In this document: piece by piece, positions 23,673-33,299 of the stretch
Position numbering within the stretch: position 1 is the stretch's first letter
Layout: each line of letters begins with the position of its first letter
DNA from: Bacillota bacterium
GTDB taxonomy: Bacteria > Bacillota > Clostridia > Christensenellales > Aristaeellaceae
Reading direction: 5' to 3'
Assembly (NCBI GenBank): GCA_023411375.1
Contig: JAEYOW010000044.1
Location: 255,911-319,910 of the forward strand
Length of the DNA: 64,000 bases
Program-made: the position numbers and the translations under genes
The notes under the pieces: generated by a model
Database searches by the model: none
Told to the model about the DNA's origin: nothing
Seen by the model: only the letters and a program-made list of their open reading frames with translations

Positions 23673-25028
23673 ATGAAAAACAATCGAAACGACCGCTTTG
23701 ACGAACTTTCGACATTGCTTGACAACCAGAAAATCGGAGCGCTGCGCGAGGCCCTGTCGCAGCTTAACGGGGTGGACGCCGCCGGGGTGCTGGAAAGGCT
23801 ATCCCCTGAGCAGGCGGCGCTTGCGTTCCGAACGCTGCCAAAGGAGCTGGCGGCGGAGGCCTTTGCCAATCTGCCACCGGAGGCGCAGCAGGTGATCGTC
23901 ACCGCCCTGACGGACAGGGAGCTGGCCGCCGTCGTTAGCGAGCTGTATGTGGACGACGTTGTGGATATGCTGGAGGAAATGCCCGCCAGCGCGGTCAAAC
24001 GGGTGCTCAAAAACACGCGCCCGGAGACGCGCGGACTGATCAACCAGTTCCTGCGCTACCCGGACAATAGCGTCGGTAGCATCATGACGGCGGAGTTCAT
24101 CGACCTGAAACGGGAAATGACCGTCAGCGAGGCAATCCGCCATATCCGCGACGTTGGGGAAAAAAGGGAGCTGATCTACACCTGCTACGTCGTTGACGAC
24201 CAGCGCAAGCTGGAGGGCGTCGTCACCTTGAAGGAGCTTTTGCTGTCCCCCGACAGTAGGACGGTGGGGGAGCTGATGGAGGCGGGCGTGATCTCGGCGC
24301 TGACGACCGACGACCGGGAGGAAGCGGCCAGACGGCTGCAGCGGTATGATTTTCTCGCTTTGCCGGTAACGGACCGGGAGGGGCGGCTGGTGGGTATCGT
24401 CACGGTGGACGACGTGATGGACGTAATGGAGGCGGAGGCCACGGAGGATTTCGAGCGCATGGCCGCCATGGCGCCCTCCGAAAAGCCCTACCTGAAAACA
24501 GGGGCGTTCACGCTTGCGCGCAAGCGCATCCTATGGCTGCTTGTGCTGATGATTTCCGGCATGATCACCGGCGGCATTCTGGGGCGGTACGAAGCCGCCT
24601 TTGCCGCGCTGCCGATGCTTGTCACCTTTATTCCGATGCTGACGGATACAGGCGGGAACGCCGGCAGCCAAAGCAGTACGTTGATCATCCGCGGCATGGC
24701 GGTGGGGGAAATACGCGCGCGAGACCTGCCGCGCGTATTGTGGAAGGAGCTCCGCGTCAGCCTAATCGTGGGCGTGGCGCTGAGCGCCGTTAACTACGCG
24801 CGGCTCCTTTTGACCTATCCGGGACAGGCGGGCATGGCGCTAACGGTTGCGCTTTCCATGCTCGCGACCGTGGTGATGGCCAAGACCATCGGCGGCATGC
24901 TGCCGATTCTGGCAAAGGCGCTTCACGCCGACCCGGCCATTATGGCCGCGCCGCTTATCACGACCATTGTGGACGCGCTTTCGCTACTGATTTATTTCTC
25001 GCTTGCGCAAATGTTGCTGGGGATATAA
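23673..25028 (+). CDS. mgtE: Magnesium transporter MgtE
   Basis: A 451-residue Mg2+ channel. Domains in order: the MgtE N superhelical domain (about 10-130, repeated LPPE/LP..LAAE helices), two CBS domains (about 135-255, including TVSEAIRHIRDV and VDDVMDVMEAEATEDF), a connecting helix, and five membrane segments (about 285-450) with the conserved TDTGGNAGSQSSTLIIRGMA signature. An AGGAGG ribosome-binding site precedes the ATG. In this family Mg2+ binding to the cytoplasmic domains closes the channel; here expression may also be controlled by the leader terminator. Confidence 0.96.
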   Translation: MKNNRNDRFDELSTLLDNQKIGALREALSQLNGVDAAGVLERLSPEQAALAFRTLPKELAAEAFANLPPEAQQVIVTALTDRELAAVVSELYVDDVVDMLEEMPASAVKRVLKNTRPETRGLINQFLRYPDNSVGSIMTAEFIDLKREMTVSEAIRHIRDVGEKRELIYTCYVVDDQRKLEGVVTLKELLLSPDSRTVGELMEAGVISALTTDDREEAARRLQRYDFLALPVTDREGRLVGIVTVDDVMDVMEAEATEDFERMAAMAPSEKPYLKTGAFTLARKRILWLLVLMISGMITGGILGRYEAAFAALPMLVTFIPMLTDTGGNAGSQSSTLIIRGMAVGEIRARDLPRVLWKELRVSLIVGVALSAVNYARLLLTYPGQAGMALTVALSMLATVVMAKTIGGMLPILAKALHADPAIMAAPLITTIVDALSLLIYFSLAQMLLGI

Positions 25029-25055
25029 AAATAACCGCCGCAGGCAGATATAGGC

Positions 25056-25082
25056 GGGGGATGGGGCGAAGCCCCATCCCCC
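25056..25082. terminator. Hairpin between convergent mgtE and membrane-protein genes
   Basis: A perfect 12-bp GC-rich stem (25056-25067 with 25071-25082) with a three-base loop. No good T tract on either side, but its place between two convergent genes supports a shared terminator. Confidence 0.5.
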
Positions 25083-25089
25083 CAAGTGT

Positions 25090-26880
25090 TTATTCATACA
25101 TATCGTAGAACTGGAACAGATATACGCCGCCCCATTCGCTGTCGATGGTATAATCCACGCCGTCACCGCGAAGGTCGCTCAGATGGGCGAGCAGCTTGAG
25201 AGGCTCCGGGGAAACGCAACCGCGCGCAAGGCGTACATCCTCTCTGAGGAAAATGGTCGCGTCCATATTGTCGGGATCGATCCCAAAGGCGGAGAGCTGG
25301 GCCATATATTCCGGCGAGCGCGTGCCCCAGCCCCCCCAGAACATCACGTTTGTGGGCACGCCGTTTTCAGTGTTGGGAAACATGCGGGGGTCCATTACCA
25401 TGGTGGTATCCGTAATGAACAGCAGGTCGGGGTTATCCAAGGCATATTCATCCAGGTCCGCGAAGGGGTCAACGAGCGCCGCTTCGCTGTTTGGGTCCAC
25501 CTGTGCGGGCATCAGCCCCTTAACGGCGGGAACCGCATACCAGATGGTAAGCGCCGCGCAACCGCAGGCAAGCGCCGCAAGCACGCCTGCGCGCCGGCCG
25601 CGCAGCGCGCGCCCCTCGGGCAGGCCCGCCGGTAACAAGCCAAAGAGCAGCGCCGCGAGCGGAAGCAGCGCCACCAGCGCCGCGCGCAGAGGCAGGCGGC
25701 CCTCCATCCCCAGATAGATCAGCAGGGCCGCGCCAAGCAGCAGGGCCGCGCCAAGGCACAGCCAACGCCATAATACGCCCTTGCGCCTGAGTAGCAGCGC
25801 CACGGCGCAAAGCGCGGCGACCGCGCATAAGAGCCAGACGGAGCGCATGGCCGTGGGATCCTTTTGGGGAAACTGCCCAAGCTGTGCGAGGCTTCCGCTG
25901 ATTGCGGCACTCAGGCTGTGGTCCTGCGAAGCGCTTTGGTACGCGTATATTTTGTCGAAGGCCTCGGCGGTAATGTTGGAATCCATAAAATACCAGTCGT
26001 TCACAAGCTGGCGCTCGCTTTCCGTCCAGCCTATTTCCTCCAGAAGCTCCTGCGGCAGGCCATCCAGCCCGGCGTAATCCATCACTTGAATTCGGGCGCG
26101 CTGCCACGCCAGGCTATCCTCCATTCCCGCAGTACGGATTTCCCACTCACGCAGGCCGGCTAATCCGCCCATCACCAAGGCGACCAGCAGCGCTGAGAGC
26201 AAAAGCGGACGCCAGCTGCGCTTTTTGTTTTTCCCAAAGCCAAAATACTCCGTGCCTACGAAAAGGAAGGCGAGGCCGCAAAACAGCAGTATAGGCACGG
26301 CGGTGATCTGGCGGAGGCTATAGGCGAAGACGACAAGAAGAAGGCTAAACGCCATGCCGCGGATGATTTGTCCGTCGCCGGCACGTTGGCAGTCTATGCT
26401 CATAATTTGTAGCACGGCCGCCGCGCCCAGCAATCCGGCCGTCACCGTGTAGGTAACGGCACAGCTGTAAACCATTGCGTAGACCGTCAAAAACGCGGCG
26501 CCGGCGGCCAGGCCCAGCCATGCGGAACGGCCATGATTCTTAAAGCACATGACTAGGCTTTTTACGCAAACCGTACTGCTAAGCCATAGAAAAGCGAGCT
26601 GCATCCAGCTGAACCACGCGACGCCGGGAAAGGCGTTGCCAAGCCAGTTTAGCGGGTAGCATAGCAGCGCGTTCAGGTATATATTAAACGTGGGGATCAC
26701 ACCGCCGTAAAAGCCCATGAATGCGCGCAGAATATACATATCGTCGTTGTTGGCAAAACGCATATCGCCAAAGAGCCACAGGCAAACGAGCATTGCTGTG
26801 GACAGGGCGGCGCCGGCAAGCCATGCAACCCATACCGAAAAGGATTTTGGAGCACGGGGCATCAGAGGGGTCTTTTCCAT
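25090..26880 (-). CDS. Polytopic membrane protein (possibly DUF6056/GT-C-like)
   Basis: A 596-residue product from the ATG at 26880, behind AAAGGAG; the longer frame upstream has no ribosome-binding site. It has about eleven membrane segments in residues 10-430 and a soluble C-terminal domain of about 140 residues. Early in the sequence, MRFANNDDMYILRAFMGFYGG resembles the acidic D-D loop of DUF6056/GT-C lipid-linked glycosyltransferases. The C-terminal part (VPTNVMFWGGWGTRSPEYM) resembles the outer domain of such proteins. Probably a cell-surface glycan enzyme; substrate unknown. It is a monocistronic gene with its own promoter. Confidence 0.65.
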   Translation of the reverse strand: MEKTPLMPRAPKSFSVWVAWLAGAALSTAMLVCLWLFGDMRFANNDDMYILRAFMGFYGGVIPTFNIYLNALLCYPLNWLGNAFPGVAWFSWMQLAFLWLSSTVCVKSLVMCFKNHGRSAWLGLAAGAAFLTVYAMVYSCAVTYTVTAGLLGAAAVLQIMSIDCQRAGDGQIIRGMAFSLLLVVFAYSLRQITAVPILLFCGLAFLFVGTEYFGFGKNKKRSWRPLLLSALLVALVMGGLAGLREWEIRTAGMEDSLAWQRARIQVMDYAGLDGLPQELLEEIGWTESERQLVNDWYFMDSNITAEAFDKIYAYQSASQDHSLSAAISGSLAQLGQFPQKDPTAMRSVWLLCAVAALCAVALLLRRKGVLWRWLCLGAALLLGAALLIYLGMEGRLPLRAALVALLPLAALLFGLLPAGLPEGRALRGRRAGVLAALACGCAALTIWYAVPAVKGLMPAQVDPNSEAALVDPFADLDEYALDNPDLLFITDTTMVMDPRMFPNTENGVPTNVMFWGGWGTRSPEYMAQLSAFGIDPDNMDATIFLREDVRLARGCVSPEPLKLLAHLSDLRGDGVDYTIDSEWGGVYLFQFYDMYE

Positions 26881-26952
26881 ATATTCATTGTCTCCTTTAA
26901 TCAGGATGCGCGTTCGCGTCCAAGGGACGCGCAGGCGTATCAACGCACGCTC

Positions 26953-26981
26953 ATGATAACGTTTTTGCATGGGAGCGTCAA
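26953..26981 (-). promoter_or_regulatory. Promoter of the polytopic membrane protein gene
   Basis: On the minus strand TTGACG (26981-26976), a 17-base spacer and TATCAT (26958-26953), about 75 bases before the start. The leader contains a GCGCGTCCC/GGGACGCGC hairpin. The remaining intergenic bases up to the murB promoter show no gene. Confidence 0.65.
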
Positions 26982-27069
26982 GCGGGGGAATAGGAGAAGA
27001 AAACATGAGGCTTGCGCAAGCCGAAGTATCAACGCGGGGTTCCGTGCATACAATATTATGCGCGGCGCT

Positions 27070-27098
27070 TTGACATCACGGCTAAAGTGCGATACAAT
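27070..27098 (+). promoter_or_regulatory. Promoter of murB-rapZ
   Basis: TTGACA (27070-27075), 17 bases, TACAAT (27093-27098); about 120 bases of leader before murB. Confidence 0.75.
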
Positions 27099-27223
27099 TC
27101 CTATTGAGACATTAAATGATTTCGGCCCGTGCTGGCGAAAGACCCGATTGCGGCCAAGGTTGCAAAGCGGGCCAAATCGCGTGGTTCCGCCGCCGGAGCA
27201 GCGGCGTAAAAGGAGGAAGGCCC

Positions 27224-28189
27224 ATGGACGCAGCGACGCGCGACGCGCTTGTATCCGCCCTCAGAGAGAGCATCCCCAAGAAGCAGCTCGCCGAAAACGC
27301 GCCCATGACCCGCTATACCACCCTGCGGCTTGGTGGGCCGGCGGAGCTTATGTGCGAAATCGCTTCGGCGGAACAGCTTTCCACCGCGCTTGCCGCGGCG
27401 GATGCGCTACATGTGCCGGTCACGCTGCTGGGCAACGGCAGCAACATACTTGTGCGGGACGGCGGCATTCGCGGGCTCATCATCCACATTGGCGAGCAGT
27501 TTGCGGAGGTATCCGCGCCGGCGCCCCTGCCGGACGGGCGGATTGCCCTGACGGCGCAGGCGGGAGCGACGCTTCAAAAGCTTTGCAACGCGGCGGCTGA
27601 TTACGCGTTGACAGGGATTGAGTTCGCATCGGGCATCCCCGGCACGGTAGGCGGGGCGGCGTATATGAACGCGGGCGCATACGGCGGCGAGATGAAGGAC
27701 GTGATCAGCGGCGTGACCGCCTGTGAATCGGATGGGCGAACCGTCGCCTATACAAACGAGGAAATGAGCTTCGGCTATCGAAAAAGCCGCCTGACGGAGG
27801 CACAGGGGCCGGTGGCCGTCGCGTCCGTCACCGTGTGCCTGACACCGGGGGACGAGGATACCATCCGCGCAACCATGCGTGAATTTTCCGCCCGGAGGCG
27901 GGAAAAGCAGCCGCTCAGCATTCCAAGCTGCGGCAGTACCTTCAAGCGCCCGGAGGGGCAGTTTGCGGGGACGCTGATCGATCAGTGCGGGCTGAAGGGC
28001 TTTCGCATCGGGGGGGCTAGCGTTTCCGAAATGCACGCAGGCTTTCTGGTAAATGACGAAAACGGCACGGCGGCAGATTATCTGGCGCTGATCGCGCACG
28101 TGCAGCGCACGGTGCTGGAAAAGACGGGCGTGGCGCTGACGCCCGAAGTGCGCATTCTAGGCGAGGAGCCGGCAGTGGAGCAGGCCTAG
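27224..28189 (+). CDS. murB: UDP-N-acetylenolpyruvoylglucosamine reductase
   Basis: A 321-residue FAD enzyme that reduces UDP-GlcNAc-enolpyruvate to UDP-MurNAc in peptidoglycan synthesis. The ATG at 27224 follows AAAAGGAGG; the upstream ATG at 27116 is rejected. FAD-binding motifs: NTTLRLGG-like TRYTTLRLGGPAEL near residue 28, LGNGSNILVRDGG near 68, and ASGIPGTVGGAAYMNAGAYGG near 137. The catalytic serine lies in PSCGSTFKRPEG near residue 236. Length fits the shorter type II MurB. First gene of a murB-rapZ-MBL operon; the murB-rapZ pairing is common in Firmicutes. Confidence 0.97.
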   Translation: MDAATRDALVSALRESIPKKQLAENAPMTRYTTLRLGGPAELMCEIASAEQLSTALAAADALHVPVTLLGNGSNILVRDGGIRGLIIHIGEQFAEVSAPAPLPDGRIALTAQAGATLQKLCNAAADYALTGIEFASGIPGTVGGAAYMNAGAYGGEMKDVISGVTACESDGRTVAYTNEEMSFGYRKSRLTEAQGPVAVASVTVCLTPGDEDTIRATMREFSARRREKQPLSIPSCGSTFKRPEGQFAGTLIDQCGLKGFRIGGASVSEMHAGFLVNDENGTAADYLALIAHVQRTVLEKTGVALTPEVRILGEEPAVEQA

Positions 28190-28209
28190 CACAAAAGAGG
28201 GGGAACAAT

Positions 28210-29121
28210 ATGCATTTCCTGATACTGACGGGCATGAGCGGCGCGGGCAAAACCGTTGCCATCCGCTATTTGGAGGATCTTGGCGCGCTTTGCGTGGACA
28301 ACCTTCCGCCGATGATGCTGGTGCCCTTTATGGAAGCGTGCCAGAGCGCGCACCTGAGAAACCCCATGATCGCCATCGCTGCTGACGTGCGCTCCGGCGA
28401 GTTTTTCGACGCCAAGGCCGTTACCAAAATGATCGACGAGGCGCGCATGGTGGGCTTTCATATCGACACGTTGTTTGTGGAGGCCAGCGACGACATATTG
28501 GTAAACCGCTATAAGGAAACCCGGCGCGACCATCCGCTAAGCGGCGAGGGCCTGACGCTGGAGGAAGCCATCCGCGAGGAGCGCAACCGCCTTCAACCGC
28601 TGCGCGAGACCGCAAACCATTTGTTTGACACATCCAACCTGAGGCCGAGGGCTCTGCAAAAGCTGCTGTCCGAAATCGTGCTGCACGCGGACGACGAGCC
28701 GCCCCTGCGCGTGGAGATTTTGAGCTTCGGCTTCAAGCGCGGCATTCCGCGCGAGGGCGATTTGGTGTTTGACGTGCGCTTTTTGCCAAACCCGTTTTAC
28801 ATTCCCGAGCTTGGGCATCATACAGGGCTTGACCAGGATGTGAAGGATTTCGTGCTTAACCATCCGGTAACGCAGGAATTTTTGAAAAAGTGCTTGGATA
28901 TGCTCGAGTTTCTGCTGCCGCACTACATTACGGAGGGCAAGCACAGGCTGGTCATCGCTATTGGATGCACGGGCGGCGCGCACCGCAGCGTGGCCATTGC
29001 GGAATATATCTGCGATGAGCTGACCCGGCTTGGGCACCGCGCGTCCGTCAACCACCGTGATATCGCGCTGGAGCAGGCGCACTGGGCGGCCAAGAGCGAA
29101 TATCAGAAGGGCGAGCCGTGA
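28210..29121 (+). CDS. rapZ: RapZ/YvcJ-family nucleotide-binding protein
   Basis: A 303-residue P-loop protein. Walker A is LTGMSGAGKT at residues 5-14; the C-terminal domain has the conserved GCTGGAHRSVAIAEY. In E. coli RapZ is an RNase E adaptor for the small RNA GlmZ, which controls amino-sugar synthesis. In Bacillus YvcJ is a GTPase/ATPase linked to UDP-GlcNAc metabolism and competence. Its place after murB supports a link to cell-wall precursor supply. A GAGGGGGAA ribosome-binding site precedes the ATG. The stop overlaps the start of the next gene. Confidence 0.95.
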   Translation: MHFLILTGMSGAGKTVAIRYLEDLGALCVDNLPPMMLVPFMEACQSAHLRNPMIAIAADVRSGEFFDAKAVTKMIDEARMVGFHIDTLFVEASDDILVNRYKETRRDHPLSGEGLTLEEAIREERNRLQPLRETANHLFDTSNLRPRALQKLLSEIVLHADDEPPLRVEILSFGFKRGIPREGDLVFDVRFLPNPFYIPELGHHTGLDQDVKDFVLNHPVTQEFLKKCLDMLEFLLPHYITEGKHRLVIAIGCTGGAHRSVAIAEYICDELTRLGHRASVNHRDIALEQAHWAAKSEYQKGEP

Positions 29122-30026
29122 TGCGGGGAAAAAAAGCAAGGCAAGGGCGGCGCGGATTGCGTACCGTCCTTGTTTTTACATTGATTGCGGCGCTCGCGCT
29201 TGGGCCGGCGGGCGCGGCCGCAAAGGTGTTTTTGGGCGGTGAACCTCCGCGGGAGGATTGGTACCGCCGCCCGCTGATGCGGCTGACGGTATTTGCCGCC
29301 GGCCAGAGCGATTGCATGCTTTTGGAGGCGGGCGGGCAGGCCATGATGATCGACGGAGGCTCGGAGCCATTTCGCGACGATTTGAAAAACGCTATTCAGG
29401 CGCGCGGCATCACGCATTTTAAGTATTTGCTCAACACGCACTTTCATGACGACCACATCAGCGGCCTGTACTGGCTGATGCGGTTTGGTTTCAAGGCGGA
29501 CGAGTATCTGCATCCCTATAACGACTACGCGCTCAACGTAAGCCAGCGGCATGCCAAGACGCTTGCGCAGGCGGAGCGCTCGGGCATTCCTATTCGGCAG
29601 GTTTTTGCCGGCGATGAGCTGCTTTTGGGCGAGGCGGTTCTGACGGTTTACCGCTATGAGGACGGGTTGAGCACCAACGGAAAATCGTTACTGACGCGAA
29701 TTGTCTTCGGAGACGCGAGCATATTGCTGACGGCGGATATCATCGGAGATACGCAGACCTATTTTGTCAAAAACCTGCCAAAAGAAACGTTAAAAGCGGA
29801 CATCCTCAAGGCGCCGCACCATGGCATCACGCCTATGGTGGTTAAATTTCTGGAAACCATCGCGCCGGAGGTGCTGGTGATGACCAACTACCGCAGCCGC
29901 GTGGACAAGGGCGCGGTACAGGCGGACGCACGCGGAATTCCGACGTACTATGCCGCCAACGGGACGGTCGTACTGGAAACCGACGGGGACGACTGGTATG
30001 TAAGGCAGTTGGACGGGAAATTTTGA
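29121..30026 (+). CDS. Exported metallo-beta-lactamase-fold hydrolase (ComEC-C-like)
   Basis: A 301-residue product whose ATG overlaps the rapZ stop (TGATG). A basic N-terminus and one hydrophobic segment (about 13-32) suggest export or a membrane anchor. The MBL domain has NTHFHDDHISGL (zinc motif HxHxDH) near residue 108 and LTADIIGD plus LKAPHHG further on, the pattern of the competence-protein ComEC C-terminal domain and related extracellular hydrolases. Such proteins act on nucleic acids or phosphoesters; the substrate is not clear here. Last gene of the murB operon. Confidence 0.82.
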   Translation: MRGKKARQGRRGLRTVLVFTLIAALALGPAGAAAKVFLGGEPPREDWYRRPLMRLTVFAAGQSDCMLLEAGGQAMMIDGGSEPFRDDLKNAIQARGITHFKYLLNTHFHDDHISGLYWLMRFGFKADEYLHPYNDYALNVSQRHAKTLAQAERSGIPIRQVFAGDELLLGEAVLTVYRYEDGLSTNGKSLLTRIVFGDASILLTADIIGDTQTYFVKNLPKETLKADILKAPHHGITPMVVKFLETIAPEVLVMTNYRSRVDKGAVQADARGIPTYYAANGTVVLETDGDDWYVRQLDGKF

Positions 30027-30142
30027 GCGGCGCCAAACAGCGGCTCCGCGCAATAATACAAACAGAAAAAGAGCCGACACAGAACGGCGGACGGTTTTAC
30101 CCGCCCCGCCCCACGCCGGCTTATTTATTGTAGTGATTTGTT

Positions 30143-31060
30143 TCACACCTGCATCAGCTTTACCATGACGGCCTTTTGAGCGTGCAACCGGTTTTCGGCC
30201 TCCTCAAAAATTTCGTCCGCATGGGCCTCGAGCACCTCTTCGGTGATTTCCTCGCCCCGGTGTGCCGGGAGGCAATGAAGCACCATCGCGCCCTTTTTGG
30301 CCGCTTCCATCACGGCGGCGTTCACCTGGCAGCCGCTGAAAGCCTCGCGCCGCTTCGCGGCCTCCTCCTCCTGGCCCATGCTGGCCCAAACGTCGGTATA
30401 GAGGACGTCCGCGCCCTCGGCCATTTGAAGCACGTCCGGCGCACAGGCAAAATCGCCGTTTTCCTTCGCCCAGGCGAGAATGCCCGCGTCTGGCAGGTAT
30501 TGCGCGGGGCAGGCGACGCGCACGGCCATGCCTGCCTTGACGCAGCCCACAATGAGCGAATTTGCCATGTTGTTGCCGTCGCCCACGAAGCAGAGCTTGA
30601 GGCCCTTGAAGCTGCCCTTGCGCTCGCGAATGGTCATCAGGTCGGCAAGTACCTGGCAGGGATGGGCATAGTCCGTCAACCCGTTGATGATGGGGATGGA
30701 GCCGTATTTCGCCAGATCCTCCACCTCCTGCTGGGCAAAGGTGCGAATCATGATGCCGTCCAGATAGCGGCTTAACACGCGCGCGGTGTCCTGCACCGGC
30801 TCGCCGCGGCCAATTTGCAGATCGCGGCTGGACAGAAAAAGCGCGTTGCCGCCCAGCTGCGCCATACCGACCTCGAAGCTTACGCGCGTGCGTGTGGATG
30901 CCTTTTGGAAGATCATGCCCAGCGTTTTGCCCGCGAGGATGGGGTGGGCGATGCCGTTCTTGCGCTCGTACTTGAGCTGGTCGGCAAGGTTTAAAATACT
31001 CAGAATCTGCGCGCCGTCCAGATCGGACAGCTTGAGTAAGTGCTTCATGGGTTCGCTCAT
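30143..31060 (-). CDS. argF: Ornithine carbamoyltransferase
   Basis: A 305-residue enzyme that makes citrulline from ornithine and carbamoyl phosphate. Carbamoyl-phosphate motif STRTRVSFE near residue 55, HPCQ in YAHPCQVLADL near 133, and the ornithine-binding HCLPAHRGEEI near 267. Length is normal for OTC. Last gene of the leftward arginine operon, overlapping argD by four bases. Between its stop and the convergent gene lie about 115 bases with only a weak hairpin followed by CTTTTT on the minus strand. Confidence 0.96.
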   Translation of the reverse strand: MSEPMKHLLKLSDLDGAQILSILNLADQLKYERKNGIAHPILAGKTLGMIFQKASTRTRVSFEVGMAQLGGNALFLSSRDLQIGRGEPVQDTARVLSRYLDGIMIRTFAQQEVEDLAKYGSIPIINGLTDYAHPCQVLADLMTIRERKGSFKGLKLCFVGDGNNMANSLIVGCVKAGMAVRVACPAQYLPDAGILAWAKENGDFACAPDVLQMAEGADVLYTDVWASMGQEEEAAKRREAFSGCQVNAAVMEAAKKGAMVLHCLPAHRGEEITEEVLEAHADEIFEEAENRLHAQKAVMVKLMQV

Positions 31061-32226
31061 TGCTGTAACTCCTCCTTGATGATGCCGACGGCCCTTTCAA
31101 GCTCCGGCCATGAGATGGTGAGCGGCGGCAGAAGCCGCAGCTTTGTTTTGGCGGTGAGCGCGACCACGCCGCGCTCAAGCAGCGCGCGCACCAGCCCGCC
31201 CGCATCCCTGCCGGACTGGACGCCCAGCATCAGACCGCGCCCGGAAACGCTTGTGACGCCCGGCACGGCGGATAGCTCGCGCGAGATGTACCCGCCCTTC
31301 GCGGTTACTTCAGCGAGGAAAGTGTCCGTCAGCCGCCTTTGCACGCTGAGCGCGGCGGCGGCGCAGATGGGGTTGCCGCCAAAGGTGGAGCCGTGGGAGC
31401 CGGGCGTTAAAACATCCTTGACCTTTTCGCCCAATAGGCACGCGCCCATCGGCAACCCGCCCGCCAGTCCCTTGGCGGTGGTCGCCACGTCCGGGGTGAT
31501 ATCCGCCCACTGATAGCTAAACGGCTTGCCCGTGCGGCCGTTGCCAGTCTGCACCTCGTCGATCATCAGCAGAATATCCAGCGCCTCGGTCAGCTCGCGC
31601 GCGGCCTTCAGGTATGCGTCCGTCAGGCGGCACACTCCGCCCTCGCCCTGCACGGTTTCCAGCAGCACGGCGCATACGTCGCCGGAGGCGAGCGCCTTCT
31701 CTAGTGAGGCGGTATCGTTGGGCGGCACATGCCGAAAACCCTGTGGGAACGGGCCGAAGGTGTGATGAAACACATCCTGGCCCGTGGCGGCGAGGGTGGC
31801 CAGCGTGCGGCCGTGGAAGCTGTTTTCCATGGTCACGATTACCGGACGGACGGCCTCGCCGTATTTGTCGGCGGCGTACTTGCGCGCCACCTTGATGGCG
31901 CACTCGTTGGCCTCCGCGCCGGAATTGCCGAAGAACACCCGCTTCATGCCCGAAAGCTCACAAAGAAGCTTTGCCAGCTCCGCCTGCGGCGCGGTGTAAT
32001 ACAGGTTGCTCACGTGGGACAACGCCTTGGCTTGCGCGCACACGGCATCGGTCCATGCCGCGTCGCCATACCCCAGCGCGCTGACAGCGATGCCGCTGCC
32101 CATGTCGATATAGGCCTTGCCGCCCTCGTCATACAGCGTGCATCCCTCTCCGCGAACAAACGTGACGGGAAACCGCGCGTACGTCGGCGCAATAAACTGC
32201 CGGTCCAGCTCGCAAACGGTGGACAT
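31057..32226 (-). CDS. argD: Acetylornithine aminotransferase
   Basis: A 389-residue PLP enzyme (class III aminotransferase) for the fourth step of the arginine pathway. FFGNSGAEANECAIKVARKY near residue 100, LLMIDEVQTGNGRTGK near 218, and the PLP lysine in TTAKGLAGGLPMGA near 247. Length and motifs are standard. Ribosome-binding site AAGAAGG. The argD start is separated from argB by 64 bases with a short hairpin but no new promoter that I can see. Confidence 0.95.
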   Translation of the reverse strand: MSTVCELDRQFIAPTYARFPVTFVRGEGCTLYDEGGKAYIDMGSGIAVSALGYGDAAWTDAVCAQAKALSHVSNLYYTAPQAELAKLLCELSGMKRVFFGNSGAEANECAIKVARKYAADKYGEAVRPVIVTMENSFHGRTLATLAATGQDVFHHTFGPFPQGFRHVPPNDTASLEKALASGDVCAVLLETVQGEGGVCRLTDAYLKAARELTEALDILLMIDEVQTGNGRTGKPFSYQWADITPDVATTAKGLAGGLPMGACLLGEKVKDVLTPGSHGSTFGGNPICAAAALSVQRRLTDTFLAEVTAKGGYISRELSAVPGVTSVSGRGLMLGVQSGRDAGGLVRALLERGVVALTAKTKLRLLPPLTISWPELERAVGIIKEELQQ

Positions 32227-32290
32227 CCGTAACGACCTTCTTTCTGGGGTGCGGGGCGGACACGTTGGGGGCGGAACCCCAACGTTCCCC

Positions 32291-33139
32291 CTACTCCGTA
32301 AACATCGTGCCGACGCCCTCGTCGGTGAGGCATTCGATCAGGATGGCGTGGGGGACGCGGCCGTCAAGGATAAAAACCTTGCGCACGCCGCGTCGGATGG
32401 CCTCGATACAGCACTCGATTTTGGGAATCATACCGCCGGAAATGATGCCCTCGCGGATAAGCTCCGGGGCTTCGCTGACGGAAATAACGGGAATCAGCGT
32501 ACTGTCGTCGCCGGGATCGCACAGGATGCCGCGTATGTCGGTCATGGATATGAGGCTTTCGGCCTTGAGGCATGCGGCGATGCGCGCGGCGGCGGTATCT
32601 GCGTTGATGTTGTAGGCGTTGCCCTGGCTGTCGCAGCCTACGGTCGAGATCACGGGGATGTATCCCATGTCCAGCACATCCAGGATGGGCTGGGTGTTGA
32701 CGCTGGTGATCTCGCCCACAAAGCCGTGCACATCGTCCAGCTTGCGCGCCTCCAGCAAATGCCCGTCCATGCCGCACAGGCCGATGGCCTTGCCGCCGAT
32801 GGACTGGATGAGGCTGACAAGGCTTTTGCCCACCTTGCCCGCAAGCACCATCTGGACGATTTCGGCGGTTTCGGCATCGGTCACGCGAAGGCCGTCGATG
32901 AATTTGCTTTCCTTGCCGATCTTTTTGAGCAGGTCGCTGATCTCAGGCCCGCCGCCGTGCACCAAGACGACCTTGACGCCCACAAGCTGGAGCAGCAGCA
33001 AATCGCCCATAACGGCGCGCTTCAAATCCTCGTTGATCATGGCGTTGCCGCCGTACTTGATGACGACGATTTTCTGATTGTAATCCTTAATGTAGGGAAG
33101 CGCCTGAATCAGCACCTCCGCGCGCTGGTCCGTGGTCAT
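32291..33139 (-). CDS. argB: Acetylglutamate kinase
   Basis: A 282-residue amino-acid kinase that phosphorylates N-acetylglutamate. KYGGNAMI near residue 30, VHGGGPEIS near 62, then EARKLDDVHGFVGEIT and NINADTAAARIAACLKAE typical of ArgB. I prefer the ATG at 33139, because AAGGAAGG lies nine bases before it but directly against the ATG at 33148. The absence of a long N-terminal helix suggests the non-hexameric, arginine-insensitive type, but arginine control cannot be judged by eye. A 160-base spacer with no gene separates it from argJ. Confidence 0.95.
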   Translation of the reverse strand: MTTDQRAEVLIQALPYIKDYNQKIVVIKYGGNAMINEDLKRAVMGDLLLLQLVGVKVVLVHGGGPEISDLLKKIGKESKFIDGLRVTDAETAEIVQMVLAGKVGKSLVSLIQSIGGKAIGLCGMDGHLLEARKLDDVHGFVGEITSVNTQPILDVLDMGYIPVISTVGCDSQGNAYNINADTAAARIAACLKAESLISMTDIRGILCDPGDDSTLIPVISVSEAPELIREGIISGGMIPKIECCIEAIRRGVRKVFILDGRVPHAILIECLTDEGVGTMFTE

Positions 33140-33299
33140 GGCACCCATCCTTCCTTACCCTTTGAGCAGATGAAGCCCCGCTCAGCATGAAAGCGAGCCG
33201 GAGGGCCTTTTACCCGACGGTGGGCTGAGCAGCAGCCCCAAGCATTAGCGGCTATGCATCGTGCAAAGCGCGATCCGGGATACAGGGGATCAGCCCCTG

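Noticed and set aside
31310..32777. Alternative frames inside argD and argB
   Set aside because: Arginine-rich or histidine-rich shadow frames typical of high-GC genes; no ribosome-binding sites.
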